A DNA stretch of 64,000 nucleotides from an uncultured Pelagibacteraceae bacterium (GTDB lineage Bacteria > Pseudomonadota > Alphaproteobacteria > Pelagibacterales > Pelagibacteraceae): contig CACMHW010000003.1 in NCBI GenBank assembly GCA_902613545.1, positions 1 through 64,000 on the forward strand, in the 5' to 3' direction. The notes under the pieces are model-generated. The model was given only the letters and a program-made list of their open reading frames with translations, did no database searches and was not told where the DNA came from. A program made the translations under genes and the position numbers. Positions 24,711 through 33,094 of this stretch are shown here, in pieces; position 1 is the stretch's first letter; the number at the start of each line of letters is the position of its first letter.

Positions 24711-24986
24711 TTATCGGTTAAACATTTCTTTTAAGCTTTTAGCTGGTAAAAACTTAACTTTCTGAGATGCTGCAATTTGAATGGACTCCCCTGTTCTTGG
24801 GTTTCTTCCTACCCTAGCTTTCCTTTTTGCTACTTTATAAGTACCAAATCCAGCTATTTTCACAGTATCGTCATTTTTTAACGCATCTAAAATAATAGTC
24901 GTTATTGAATCAAAAGTTCTTTCAGCGTCAGCTTTGCTTTGACCCAGTGTGGACGATATTTTTGCTACTAATTGTTTTTTGTTCAT
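24711..24986 (-). CDS. hup: HU family DNA-binding protein
   Basis: A 91-residue protein of standard HU length. It starts MNKKQLVAKISSTLGQSKAD (helix-turn-helix of the dimer body), then VKIAGFGTYKVAKRKARVGR leading into the DNA-gripping beta arm RNPRTGESIQIAASQKVKF, and ends KSLKEMFNR. The GRNPRTG tip with its intercalating proline is intact. It bends and packages DNA as a dimer. It appears to be a single-gene unit, followed by a perfect inverted repeat. Confidence 0.94.
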   Translation of the reverse strand: MNKKQLVAKISSTLGQSKADAERTFDSITTIILDALKNDDTVKIAGFGTYKVAKRKARVGRNPRTGESIQIAASQKVKFLPAKSLKEMFNR

Positions 24987-25117
24987 TTATGCCCCTTAGT
25001 TATTTACTAATCTCTACAAAAATCCAATAAAATCAACATTTTTTTGGTGTTTCACGTAAATATCAACACTACATATTGTGTGATCAAAAAACACTGATTT
25101 TATTGACTTTTTTGAAT

Positions 25118-25140
25118 AAAAAAATGGCTTAAAATAAGCC
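25118..25140 (-). terminator. Intrinsic terminator overlapping the rseP stop codon
   Basis: ggctta (25126-25131) pairs with taagcc (25135-25140) over a 3 nt loop, and on the minus strand the stem is followed by a seven-T run. The rseP stop codon at 25129-25131 lies inside the stem, an unusually economical arrangement. Confidence 0.8.
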
Positions 25141-26247
25141 CAAATCTCTTAAATCATTAAATGTTGTGAAAAACATTAAAGAAAGTAGTAAAAAAAGACC
25201 GATTCGAAAAAATCCTTCCTGGGTCTTTTGAGTTAAAGGTCTGCCTAAAATCTTTTCAAAAGCATAAAACATCAAGTGTCCGCCATCTAACATAGGGATA
25301 GGTAATAAATTAATAAATCCTAAGCTAATAGATATATAAGCCATAATGCTAAGAAACGCTACAAAGCCCAGTTTTGCAACTTGACCAGTGATTTTAGCTA
25401 TTTTTATAGGGCCGCCAAGTTGAGTGGTGTCACCAGTGCCTTTAAACATTGAAATAATAAAATTCCAAGAGGCATCAATAACAAACCAAGTCTCTTTAAA
25501 AGCATAAAGCAAAGCAGTTGCTGGGCCCAATCTTTCTCTGTTAATCTCATCATTTAATGGAGCTATTTTTATACCGATAATCTTTTTATTTGCTTTATTG
25601 CCTAAAGAATCCTCTCCCTTAATTAACTCAGGTTTTACTGAAAATGTAATTTCACTGTTATTTCTTAATATGCCAATATCAATTACCTTTGATGAAGAGG
25701 AATTAATGAAAGCGGAAACTTCCATAATGCTATTTACATCTTTGCCATTTATAGATTGAATAATATCTCCTGACTTAATGCCTGCTTCTTCAGCAGGACT
25801 TTCTATTTGAACCTCCTGTATTTGAGCAGGAGTAAAATCTTTTCCAGCAAACATGTAAATGAATGCAAAAATAAATATTGCTAATAAAAAATTTGCAAAA
25901 GGTCCAGCCGCTACTATCAATGATCTTTGATATAAAGGTTTAACAACAAATAGTTTTTCTTGATCTTCTTTACTATACTTCTTTAATAATTCCTCTTGCT
26001 CTGCTTGACTAAAAACATTTCTATCGCCAAAAAATTTTACATATCCGCCAAGAGGAATTGCACAGAATTTCCATCTTGTTCCAGATTTATCGTTAAAACC
26101 AAATATTTCTTTACCAAATCCTATAGAAAAATCTGTGACGCCTACTCCGTACTTCTTAGCATAGTAATAGTGGCCATATTCATGAATAAATACTACAACT
26201 GTAAGTAGTATTATAAAGGGTATTATAAATGAGATTAAAATTTCCAT
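25129..26247 (-). CDS. rseP: RIP zinc metalloprotease RseP
   Basis: A 372-residue site-2 protease. The zinc-binding HEYGH lies in the first membrane helix (VVFIHEYGHYYYAKKYGV, about residue 23), followed by FGKEIFGF and PLGGYVKFFGD. One PDZ-like domain (residues about 140-210: IESPAEEAGIKSGDIIQSIN) is present, as opposed to two in E. coli. The second metal ligand motif is LLPIPMLDGGHLMFYAFE near 315. It cleaves membrane-bound anti-sigma factors or leftover signal peptides. The start overlaps the LysR gene by 13 nt, so it appears to be last in a folE-acuI-lysR-rseP transcript, not beside the usual bamA. Confidence 0.93.
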   Translation of the reverse strand: MEILISFIIPFIILLTVVVFIHEYGHYYYAKKYGVGVTDFSIGFGKEIFGFNDKSGTRWKFCAIPLGGYVKFFGDRNVFSQAEQEELLKKYSKEDQEKLFVVKPLYQRSLIVAAGPFANFLLAIFIFAFIYMFAGKDFTPAQIQEVQIESPAEEAGIKSGDIIQSINGKDVNSIMEVSAFINSSSSKVIDIGILRNNSEITFSVKPELIKGEDSLGNKANKKIIGIKIAPLNDEINRERLGPATALLYAFKETWFVIDASWNFIISMFKGTGDTTQLGGPIKIAKITGQVAKLGFVAFLSIMAYISISLGFINLLPIPMLDGGHLMFYAFEKILGRPLTQKTQEGFFRIGLFLLLSLMFFTTFNDLRDLGLF

Positions 26248-27125
26248 TCGTTTACTTTGCTAAATAAAAAATTTCTAAAAGCTATAAGTCTCGCATTATT
26301 TTTCAAGGATGCTGGATATACGAAATGAGTTTCCGTTGGCTTACCTGGTTCGTTTGGTAAAACTTTAGTGATGCCACTAATATTATGAGTAATATAATCT
26401 GGAAGCGCAGCTAAACCAACTCCACTTTGAACAGCTAATAATAGTCCGTAAACACTGTTTACTTTCATCACAGATTTTCTTTTTTTTCCATCTCTTGCAC
26501 CTATTTTTAAAACCCAATCGGGATTATAAACAGGAGATGGGGCTCCCTTACCATAAGTTATAAATTTATGTTTATCTAAATCTTTTAAGGTTTTTGGATA
26601 CCCATTTTTCTCTAAATATTCATTTGACCCATAAATATGATAATTAAAATCCACAAATTTTTTTTGAATTAAATTTAATTGTTTTGGTCTTCTCATCCTA
26701 ATTGCAACATCAGCTTGACGAGTTGCTAAGTCAAGCTCTACATCATTAAAAATTAGCTCTATTTCTATATCAGGGTGAAGATCCATGAATTCTTTTATTC
26801 GAGGAGTTAACCATGTAGTTCCAAAACTTACGACAGTAGTAACAACTAATTTTCCGTTTATTTTATCTTTTTGACCACTTAAATTCGACTCAACATCTTT
26901 AAGCTTTGAAATAATTTCATGAGCTGATTTAAAGAGATATTCGCCATTTTCAGTAAGAACTAAACCTCTTGCATGACGTTCAAATAATTGGACTTTTAAA
27001 TCACTTTCTAAGCCTTGAATTTGGCGACTAATTGCTGATTGGCTTAGATTTAGAATAGTAGAGGCTTTGGTAAAACTTGAGGCTTCAGCGACGGTATGAA
27101 AAATTTTTAATTTATCCCAATCCAT
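26235..27125 (-). CDS. LysR family transcriptional regulator
   Basis: A 296-residue LysR protein. Residues 1-60 form the winged helix-turn-helix (FHTVAEASSFTKASTILNLS, QSAISRQIQGLESDLKVQLF), followed by the substrate domain starting KINGKLVVTTVVSFGTTWL. It is of the GcvA/AmpR-like group by general pattern, but its inducer is unknown. It lies 17 nt downstream of the AcuI-like reductase gene on the same strand, which suggests that it is made with, and may respond to, that pathway. Confidence 0.9.
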   Translation of the reverse strand: MDWDKLKIFHTVAEASSFTKASTILNLSQSAISRQIQGLESDLKVQLFERHARGLVLTENGEYLFKSAHEIISKLKDVESNLSGQKDKINGKLVVTTVVSFGTTWLTPRIKEFMDLHPDIEIELIFNDVELDLATRQADVAIRMRRPKQLNLIQKKFVDFNYHIYGSNEYLEKNGYPKTLKDLDKHKFITYGKGAPSPVYNPDWVLKIGARDGKKRKSVMKVNSVYGLLLAVQSGVGLAALPDYITHNISGITKVLPNEPGKPTETHFVYPASLKNNARLIAFRNFLFSKVNEWKF

Positions 27126-27142
27126 TATTTATTGATTATAGT

Positions 27143-28144
27143 TTATTTGTTTGGATTTACTATAGTTCTTCCAGATAACTCGCCTTTTAGAAGCTTTGGA
27201 TAAACATCTAAAAGCTCATTAAAAGAAAGCTCTTTCGTAAATGTCTGTACTTTTGAAAAGTCAATTAATTTTGCAGCTTCATTCCAAACAAAATCACGTC
27301 TTTTAATTGAAGATCCAGATGAGTCGATGCCCCATAGTTTAACACCTCTGATAACAAAAGGCATGCAATTTGTATTTATCTTAATTCCTCCCGCATTTCC
27401 TGGTAATGCCACAATTCCACCTGGTTTGGTTTGAGCTAAAATTTTTGTTAAGGCAACGCCTCCTACAGTATCAACTACTCCGTCCCAAACTCCTTTTTCA
27501 AGAAGCTTACTTTCTCCCTCGAATTCTTTTCTATCTATAATATTTTTTGCACCTAAATCTTTAAGATAGTCGTTTTTATCTTTTTTTCCTGTTACAGCGT
27601 GAACATCATATCCCATTTTAGATAATATCATTATGGCAATACTTCCAACACCTCCTGTAGCACCAGTTACCAAAACATCTTTTACTTTTTCACCTAACAA
27701 CAATTCCTCTTTAGCTTTAACTGCAAAAGAGCATAAAAGAGCCGTAAAGCCTGCTGTGCCTAACATCATAGACTTATGAGTATCTAAGCTTTTTGGTATT
27801 TTTATTAAAAAATTAGCGTCAACTTTTGCGTACTGAGAGAAACCACCAAAGTAAACTTCTCCAACTCTGAAACCAGTTAGAATTACTTTATCGTCTTTTT
27901 TAAATTTATCATCTTCACTTTCAACTACAGTTCCTGAAAAATCGATTCCGGGAACAAATGGAAATTTTCTTACTATTCTCCCACCGTCTTTCAAAATCAT
28001 CGCATCTTTAAAATTTAAACTTGAATAATCTATTTTTACTAAAACGTTTCCATCTTTAAGATGACTTGTATCGATTTCTTTAATTTCTCTTGTAAATTTT
28101 TCGTTTTGATTATCTATTACTACTGCTTTAAATTTTTCTAACAT
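27143..28144 (-). CDS. acuI: Acryloyl-CoA reductase-like (YhdH/AcuI) MDR oxidoreductase
   Basis: A 333-residue zinc-free medium-chain reductase. The N-terminal catalytic domain has VKIDYSSLNFKDAMILKDGG and FPFVPGIDFSGTVVES, matching AcuI/YhdH. The Rossmann domain has VLVTGATGGVGSIAIMILSKMGY (about residue 155) and later GGIVALPGNAGG. AcuI reduces toxic acryloyl-CoA to propionyl-CoA with NADPH, which is important in dimethylsulfoniopropionate breakdown in marine bacteria; other enoyl substrates are possible. It abuts folE with no gap. The prpD gene at 54510 could act later in propionyl-CoA use, which is inference. Confidence 0.85.
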   Translation of the reverse strand: MLEKFKAVVIDNQNEKFTREIKEIDTSHLKDGNVLVKIDYSSLNFKDAMILKDGGRIVRKFPFVPGIDFSGTVVESEDDKFKKDDKVILTGFRVGEVYFGGFSQYAKVDANFLIKIPKSLDTHKSMMLGTAGFTALLCSFAVKAKEELLLGEKVKDVLVTGATGGVGSIAIMILSKMGYDVHAVTGKKDKNDYLKDLGAKNIIDRKEFEGESKLLEKGVWDGVVDTVGGVALTKILAQTKPGGIVALPGNAGGIKINTNCMPFVIRGVKLWGIDSSGSSIKRRDFVWNEAAKLIDFSKVQTFTKELSFNELLDVYPKLLKGELSGRTIVNPNK

Positions 28145-28753
28145 TTATTTTGCAATGTATCTTAAGTACCTATTTTGTATACTTAAATCTTCTCTAAATG
28201 AGCCTAAAAAATAATTAGTAACTGTTGTCGCTTTCTCCTTTTTGATCCCCCTCATTGTCATACATTGATGAGCTGCATCAACAGTCACTGCAACGCCTTT
28301 CGCGTCAAGCGCTTTCATTAAAGTTTTTGCGACTTGCATTGTAAGTCTCTCTTGGGTTTGCAGTCTTTTTGAGAAGACTTCTACTGTTCTGGCTAATTTA
28401 CTTAATCCTACAACTTTTTTGTTTGGAATATAAGCAACGTGAGCAACTCCTATAATTGGTGCCATATGATGTTCACAATGACTTTCAAGAGTAATATTTT
28501 TTTCTACAACCATATCATCATAACCCTCTACGTCTCCAAATGTTTTAGATAAATCTGCGTGAGCGTCTTGATGATACCCTTTAAAATATTCCCTAAAGGC
28601 TTTAATAACTCTCCTAGGTGTCTCAACTAAACCCTCTCTATTTGGATCTTCCCCGATCCATCTTAAAATTGTTTTAAAAGCCTCTTCAGCCTGCTTGTCA
28701 GAAACTTCAGACTTTTTAGAAGAATTTTTATCGATGTTTTTAACTAATTTCAT
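28145..28753 (-). CDS. folE: GTP cyclohydrolase I
   Basis: A 202-residue type I FolE with the zinc ligands in LESHCEHHMAPIIG (about residue 107) and HQCMTMRG (about 175), and the substrate loop GLSKLARTVEVFSKRLQTQE. It opens the GTP ring to start dihydroneopterin triphosphate synthesis for folate. The N-terminal 20 residues are charged and variable, as usual. It is first in a minus-strand set with the AcuI-like, LysR and RseP genes. folE is also often found in photolyase neighbourhoods, and a photolyase gene lies 3 kb away. Confidence 0.95.
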   Translation of the reverse strand: MKLVKNIDKNSSKKSEVSDKQAEEAFKTILRWIGEDPNREGLVETPRRVIKAFREYFKGYHQDAHADLSKTFGDVEGYDDMVVEKNITLESHCEHHMAPIIGVAHVAYIPNKKVVGLSKLARTVEVFSKRLQTQERLTMQVAKTLMKALDAKGVAVTVDAAHQCMTMRGIKKEKATTVTNYFLGSFREDLSIQNRYLRYIAK

Positions 28754-28827
28754 TGCTCGAAGGTTTTATAGGACATATTTGATTATTGCAAATTGCTATT
28801 TTGTCTTTTTTTCATTATTTTACGCTC

Positions 28828-29295
28828 ATGTTTAAAAAAAGAGAAAGCGTATTTGAGGTCGAGGAAGGAAAATTTCTATCTCCTAAATTTGATAAAGATG
28901 GACTTATTCCAGTTACCACCTCTGACAGTGGCTCTGGTGAAATATTGATGCATGGTTACATGAATGTTGAAGCTCTAAAAAAAACAATTGAAACCAAAGA
29001 GGCTCATTATTGGAGTAGATCTAGAAAAGATATTTGGCAGAAAGGGAAGACAAGTGGTTTTGTTCAAAAAGTTATTGACTTGAGAATAGATGATGATCAG
29101 GACGCATTGTGGATGTCTGTAGATATAGGAAACGGAGCAAGCTGCCATGTAGGATATAAATCATGCTTTTATAGATCAATACCGTTAGGAAAAATTGAAA
29201 ATGCAGAAGAGATCAAATTAGAATTTAAAGAAAAAGAAAAAAAATTTGATCCTAAAAAAGTTTATAAAGGTCAACCAAATCCAACAAAGCTTTAA
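28828..29295 (+). CDS. hisI: Phosphoribosyl-AMP cyclohydrolase
   Basis: I chose the ATG at 28828 (MFKKRESVFEVEEGKF); the frame is open from 28786, but the added residues are hydrophobic and unlike the family. The 155 residues include ILMHGYMNVEALKKTIETKE, HYWSRSRKDIWQKGKTSG and the metal-binding DIGNGASCHVGYKSCFY (cysteines about 110 and 117). The family's third cysteine and acidic ligands are present. The enzyme opens the purine ring in histidine synthesis, third step. It is a stand-alone gene, without the HisE domain, followed 2 nt later by an oxygenase gene. Confidence 0.92.
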   Translation: MFKKRESVFEVEEGKFLSPKFDKDGLIPVTTSDSGSGEILMHGYMNVEALKKTIETKEAHYWSRSRKDIWQKGKTSGFVQKVIDLRIDDDQDALWMSVDIGNGASCHVGYKSCFYRSIPLGKIENAEEIKLEFKEKEKKFDPKKVYKGQPNPTKL

Positions 29296-29297
29296 AT

Positions 29298-29906
29298 ATG
29301 AGAGTAATTAGCCCTTTCGGTCCAAAAATAGCTAAATTAAAATTTTCGAATAAATTAATAAAAAAAATTAATAATGAAGTAGATCAAATCTTAAATAAAA
29401 AGAGTTTATTAAAAAAACTAGATTACTCAAAAAAGTTAGTTGGACAGGTAAAACAAGAATTTCAATTACCGAAAGCTTTTGTAAAAAAAAATTTGGAAAG
29501 AATAATATCAAATGAAGTAAAAAAATACATTTTTCAAACTATTGGAAAAAAAGTTAAGAAAATTAGAATTAAAAATTTTTGGATAGTAAGGCAATTTAAT
29601 AATGAATATAATCCTATACATTATCACGATGGACACATATCTGGTGTGGGTTACTTAAAGATTCCAAAATTTGTTTCAAAGAGCAATAAAAAGTCAAAAA
29701 TCGATGGCACAATCGATTTCATCAACGGAAATAAGATGTTTTTAAGTGATAGTATTTATAATCATCAACCAAAAGAAGGAGATGTAATTCTTTTTCCACA
29801 TTATTTAATGCATACAGCGTATCCATTTAAATCAAGTGGAGAAAGAAGATCATTTTCATTTAATCTAGAAATAGATAAAAAAATTGCCAATGTTTTTTCA
29901 AGATGA
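29298..29906 (+). CDS. Putative 2-oxoglutarate/Fe(II) oxygenase (TIGR02466-like)
   Basis: A 202-residue protein whose C-terminal half is a double-stranded beta helix. NPIHYHDGHISGVGYLK supplies the His-x-Asp iron ligands (about residue 112), DVILFPHYLMHTAYPF the distal histidine (about 173), and SGERRSFSFNLE the arginine that binds 2-oxoglutarate. This matches the uncharacterised TIGR02466 oxygenases common in marine bacteria and phages. The substrate is unknown. It is coupled to the DUF2237 gene by a 4 nt overlap and follows hisI closely. Confidence 0.78.
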   Translation: MRVISPFGPKIAKLKFSNKLIKKINNEVDQILNKKSLLKKLDYSKKLVGQVKQEFQLPKAFVKKNLERIISNEVKKYIFQTIGKKVKKIRIKNFWIVRQFNNEYNPIHYHDGHISGVGYLKIPKFVSKSNKKSKIDGTIDFINGNKMFLSDSIYNHQPKEGDVILFPHYLMHTAYPFKSSGERRSFSFNLEIDKKIANVFSR

Positions 29907-30280
29907 GCAATGAAATTCAAAAAAATGTTTTCGGTGAGCCTTTAGAACCGTGTTCTAACGATCCAATAACAGGTTGGTTTAGAGATGGATGTTGTAATAC
30001 GGATAAAAATGACAGAGGGGTTCACACTGTCTGTGCAAAAGTAACGGATAAATTTCTACTTTGGTCAAAGAAGGTAGGAAATGATTTGATCACACCTCAT
30101 CCTGAATTTGGATTTCCAGGTTTAAAAGATGGTGATTGCTGGTGTGTTTGTGCAACTTGGTACGCTAGAGCTATTGAAGAAGACGCAGCTTGTTCTGTTT
30201 ATTTAAAAAAAACTAATATCAAAACCTTAGAACTTATACCAATTGAAAAATTAAAAAAGTTTGCTGTAGATTTATCTTAA
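29903..30280 (+). CDS. DUF2237 family protein
   Basis: A 125-residue protein matching DUF2237 throughout: NVFGEPLEPCSNDPITGWFR, GCCNTDKNDRGVHTVCAKVT, FLLWSKKVGNDLITPHPEFG and the GDCWCVCATWYARA segment. It contains several cysteines, two of them in WCVC, and looks like a small globular, possibly metal-binding, protein. Its function is unknown. It overlaps the oxygenase gene by 4 nt and the convergent TPR gene by 4 nt. Confidence 0.9.
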   Translation: MSNEIQKNVFGEPLEPCSNDPITGWFRDGCCNTDKNDRGVHTVCAKVTDKFLLWSKKVGNDLITPHPEFGFPGLKDGDCWCVCATWYARAIEEDAACSVYLKKTNIKTLELIPIEKLKKFAVDLS

Positions 30281-30786
30281 TAAACTTTTGAGCCTTTAGT
30301 CTTAATAATTAATTCAAGTTCAGCATATTCTTTACAATTGCAATTCTTTAGGACTTCTAATCTCTCGTTAGCTTTGTCTATTCTATTTGTTTGCACGTAA
30401 AGCTCACCTAAATACTCATTAATACCATTATGGTTGGGTTTTATACTTAAACCTTCTAAGTAAAACTTCTCGGCCTTTTCAAAATTTCCAGTTTTTCTAG
30501 TTGTGAATCCCATGTAGTTAAGAATATCTGGGTTTTTTTTATCAGATTTGTGAGCTTTTTCTAATTTATCAAAAGCCTGCGCGTAAAGTTTTTTAGCTTT
30601 ATCAGTTTTATCTTTTTTTTCTAATTTTCCAGCTCTCTTAACTAATTTTACCGCATCTTCATATAAAGACTCTTCATTTGAGGATGATGAGGATGACGAG
30701 GATGATCCGCTACTACTATCACTTCCAGCGGCCATTAAGCTTGTACTTAAAATTAAACTCAATAATAATATAAAAATATTTTTCAT
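30277..30786 (-). CDS. Exported TPR protein with a serine-rich linker
   Basis: A 169-residue protein. It has a signal peptide ending LMAAGSDS, a run dominated by serine (residues about 22-37, encoded by a simple triplet-like repeat near 30680-30720), then three or so TPR helices (AKKLYAQAFDKLEKAHKSDK, ILNYMGFTTRKTGNFEKAE and the following unit). Such proteins hold periplasmic or outer membrane complexes together. It ends with NCNCKEYAEL, containing two cysteines. It is convergent with DUF2237. The specific partner is unknown. Confidence 0.8.
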   Translation of the reverse strand: MKNIFILLLSLILSTSLMAAGSDSSSGSSSSSSSSSNEESLYEDAVKLVKRAGKLEKKDKTDKAKKLYAQAFDKLEKAHKSDKKNPDILNYMGFTTRKTGNFEKAEKFYLEGLSIKPNHNGINEYLGELYVQTNRIDKANERLEVLKNCNCKEYAELELIIKTKGSKVY

Positions 30787-30817
30787 AGGAGGTATTTAAT
30801 AGTTTTTATAAAAATTG

Positions 30818-31528
30818 TTATGCGACAGATGATCTTCCTCCGTCTACTCCTAATATCTGACCAGTAATCCATGAACTTTCATTGGTTAGAAGGAATTTAG
30901 CTAATGATGCAGAGTCTTCTCCTTCACCTATCCTTTTCATGGGGTGCATTTTAGCAATTCCTTCAGCTACTTTTTCATTTTTAAGTAAAAAATTTGAAAT
31001 TTTGGAATTCGTCAAACTTGGTGCAATACAATTCACTCTCACATTAGGAGCAAACTCTGCTGCTAAAGCTAAAGTCAGACCCTCTATAGCGCCTTTTGCT
31101 GATGAAACTATTGCATGGTTTGGGAAGCCTTGTTTAACGGCTACCGTTGAAAATAAAACAATTGAACCTTTATTTTTTTTTAAGTTATCTGCTAAGGTTT
31201 TAATTACCTCTGTCGCAGAAATAAGATTTAAATTAAACGATTGCATAAAGTCACTTTTTTTTGTCAACTTTAATGGTTTTAAATCTATTGATCCAACACA
31301 AAAAGCTAACCCATTGATTGGCTCATCTTTTAAATCATTCAGTATTTTTTCAGAAAAGTTCTCCTCTAAAACATCGCAAACTGTATGTGAAGAATTCAAA
31401 TTTTTTGCTAATTCCGATAAACTAGACTCTTCTCTACCAACCAGGTGCACCTTTTCACCACTATCAACTAATTTTTTTGCCAAAGAGGAACCGATAGAAC
31501 CAGTTGCTCCTAAAATTACTTTTTTCAT
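30818..31528 (-). CDS. SDR family protein lacking the catalytic tyrosine
   Basis: ATG 31528 (MKKVILGATGSIGSSLAKKL) gives 236 residues; an upstream in-frame ATG at 31543 adds only MLFLI. The nucleotide-binding GATGSIGSSL and the serine region IVLFSTVAVKQGFPNH are present. At the YxxxK position the sequence reads VSSAKGAIEGL, so the tyrosine is replaced by valine while the lysine remains. The C-terminal IAPSLTNSKISNFLL and ILGVDGGRS are normal. Similar SDRs are seen beside photolyase genes; activity is uncertain. It is divergent from the photolyase gene with 84 nt between starts. Confidence 0.82.
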   Translation of the reverse strand: MKKVILGATGSIGSSLAKKLVDSGEKVHLVGREESSLSELAKNLNSSHTVCDVLEENFSEKILNDLKDEPINGLAFCVGSIDLKPLKLTKKSDFMQSFNLNLISATEVIKTLADNLKKNKGSIVLFSTVAVKQGFPNHAIVSSAKGAIEGLTLALAAEFAPNVRVNCIAPSLTNSKISNFLLKNEKVAEGIAKMHPMKRIGEGEDSASLAKFLLTNESSWITGQILGVDGGRSSVA

Positions 31529-31612
31529 AATTAAAAATAACATTATTAAAGGTTATTTACATGCAAATAATGACGCGTGTAATATCTAAATAAAATATGT
31601 ATTTTATTACTT

Positions 31613-33094
31613 ATGAAGCTTTTTATAATTTTAGGAAATCAACTTTTTAACCCAAAATATCTCTATGATTATAAAGACCACACTTTTTTCATGGCAGAAG
31701 ACTATGGGTTATGTACATTTGAAAAACATCATAAATTAAAAATACTATTATTTTTATCGTCGATGAGATCATTTAAAGATGAACTAAAATCAAAAAATTT
31801 TAATTTAATATATAAAGATGTTAAGAAAGATTTTAAATTACCCTACGAAAAAAAATTAGAGCAGACCATTAAAGAAAAAAAAATAAAAGAAATTACTTTT
31901 TTTGAAATTGAAGATAAATTTTTTGAAAAAAGAATTTTAAATTTAGGAAAAAAAAATTCACTTAAAATTAATCAAGTAAAGTCTCCAATGTTTTTAATGG
32001 AGAGGCATGAATTTAAAGATTACCTTTCTAAAAATAAACGTCCTTTCATGGCTAACTTTTACAAAATTTTAAGAACTAAGATGAATTTATTGATGAATAA
32101 AAATGGTACTCCAAAAGGTAATAAATGGAGCTTTGATGAAGAAAATAGAAAAAAACTTCCAAATACTATTAAAATTCCTGTAATTTCTAAGGTTAAAGAA
32201 ACAAAGGAAACTATTACTCTTAAAAAATTTATAAATTCTAATTTTAAAGATCACCCAGGAGATACTGATAAATTTTGGTTTCCAACAACACGAAAAGACG
32301 CAACTAAGTGGCTTGATGAGTTTTTAAAAGAGAGAATAAAGCTTTTTGGGGATTATGAGGATGCAGTAACAGATAAATCAAATACTGTTTTTCATAGCGC
32401 GCTAAGTCCACTTATAAACTTAGGTTTAATTGCCCCAGAAGAGATAATTGAGAAGTTAAGAAAGATTGAAAATAAAGTACCTATGAATTCCCTAGAAGGT
32501 TACATAAGACAGATAATAGGTTGGAGAGAGTTTATGAGAGGAATTTACCAAAACTATGACCAACGATTAGATAATACAAATTTTTTTAATCATAAAAGAA
32601 AAATGAAAAAATCTTGGTATGACGGGAATACTGGTTTAGTTCCATTAGATCATGCAATTAATAATGCTAAAAATTATGCCTGGTCACATCATATAGAAAG
32701 ATTAATGATATTGGCAAACATTATGAACTTGTGTGAGATAAATCCTAAACAAGTTTACAAATGGTTTATGGAAATGTTCGTAGACTCATCTGATTGGGTA
32801 ATGGCACCAAATGTTTATGGAATGGGATTATTTAGTGACGGCGGAATATTTGCAACCAAACCTTATATTTGTGGCTCTAGTTATTTTCTTAAAATGATGC
32901 ATTTTAAAAAGGGTCCTTGGTGTGATGTAATGGATGGATTATATTGGAAATTTATTGATAGACATAAGAAATTCTTTTTAAAAAATCCTCGTCTTGCAAT
33001 GATGGTTAGAGTTTCTGAAAAAATGAATAAAGAGAGAAAAACAAGAATTTTCAAGGCAGCCAATAATTTTATAAAAGAAAATACTAATGGTTAA
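31613..33094 (+). CDS. FeS-BCP/PhrB-type cryptochrome/photolyase family protein
   Basis: A 493-residue protein of the family originally called deoxyribodipyrimidine photolyase-related. It has the N-terminal Rossmann antenna domain (FIILGNQLFNPKYL), then EGYIRQIIGWREFMRGIY, HHIERLMILANIMNL, WVMAPNVYGMGLFSDGGIFATKPYI and LYWKFIDRH. Relatives such as PhrB repair (6-4) photoproducts with FAD, a ribolumazine and a [4Fe-4S] cluster bound by four cysteines, two in a CxxC pair. Here only C374, C420 and C437 occur in that half, and the CxxC segment appears shortened and lost. The gene overlaps DUF393 by 8 nt. Confidence 0.88.
   Translation: MKLFIILGNQLFNPKYLYDYKDHTFFMAEDYGLCTFEKHHKLKILLFLSSMRSFKDELKSKNFNLIYKDVKKDFKLPYEKKLEQTIKEKKIKEITFFEIEDKFFEKRILNLGKKNSLKINQVKSPMFLMERHEFKDYLSKNKRPFMANFYKILRTKMNLLMNKNGTPKGNKWSFDEENRKKLPNTIKIPVISKVKETKETITLKKFINSNFKDHPGDTDKFWFPTTRKDATKWLDEFLKERIKLFGDYEDAVTDKSNTVFHSALSPLINLGLIAPEEIIEKLRKIENKVPMNSLEGYIRQIIGWREFMRGIYQNYDQRLDNTNFFNHKRKMKKSWYDGNTGLVPLDHAINNAKNYAWSHHIERLMILANIMNLCEINPKQVYKWFMEMFVDSSDWVMAPNVYGMGLFSDGGIFATKPYICGSSYFLKMMHFKKGPWCDVMDGLYWKFIDRHKKFFLKNPRLAMMVRVSEKMNKERKTRIFKAANNFIKENTNG

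Noticed and set aside
30882..31589. 235-codon plus-strand frame
   Set aside because: It is antisense to the SDR gene, whose cofactor motif and family pattern are clear. The composition (many Phe/Ser) is that of a shadow frame.
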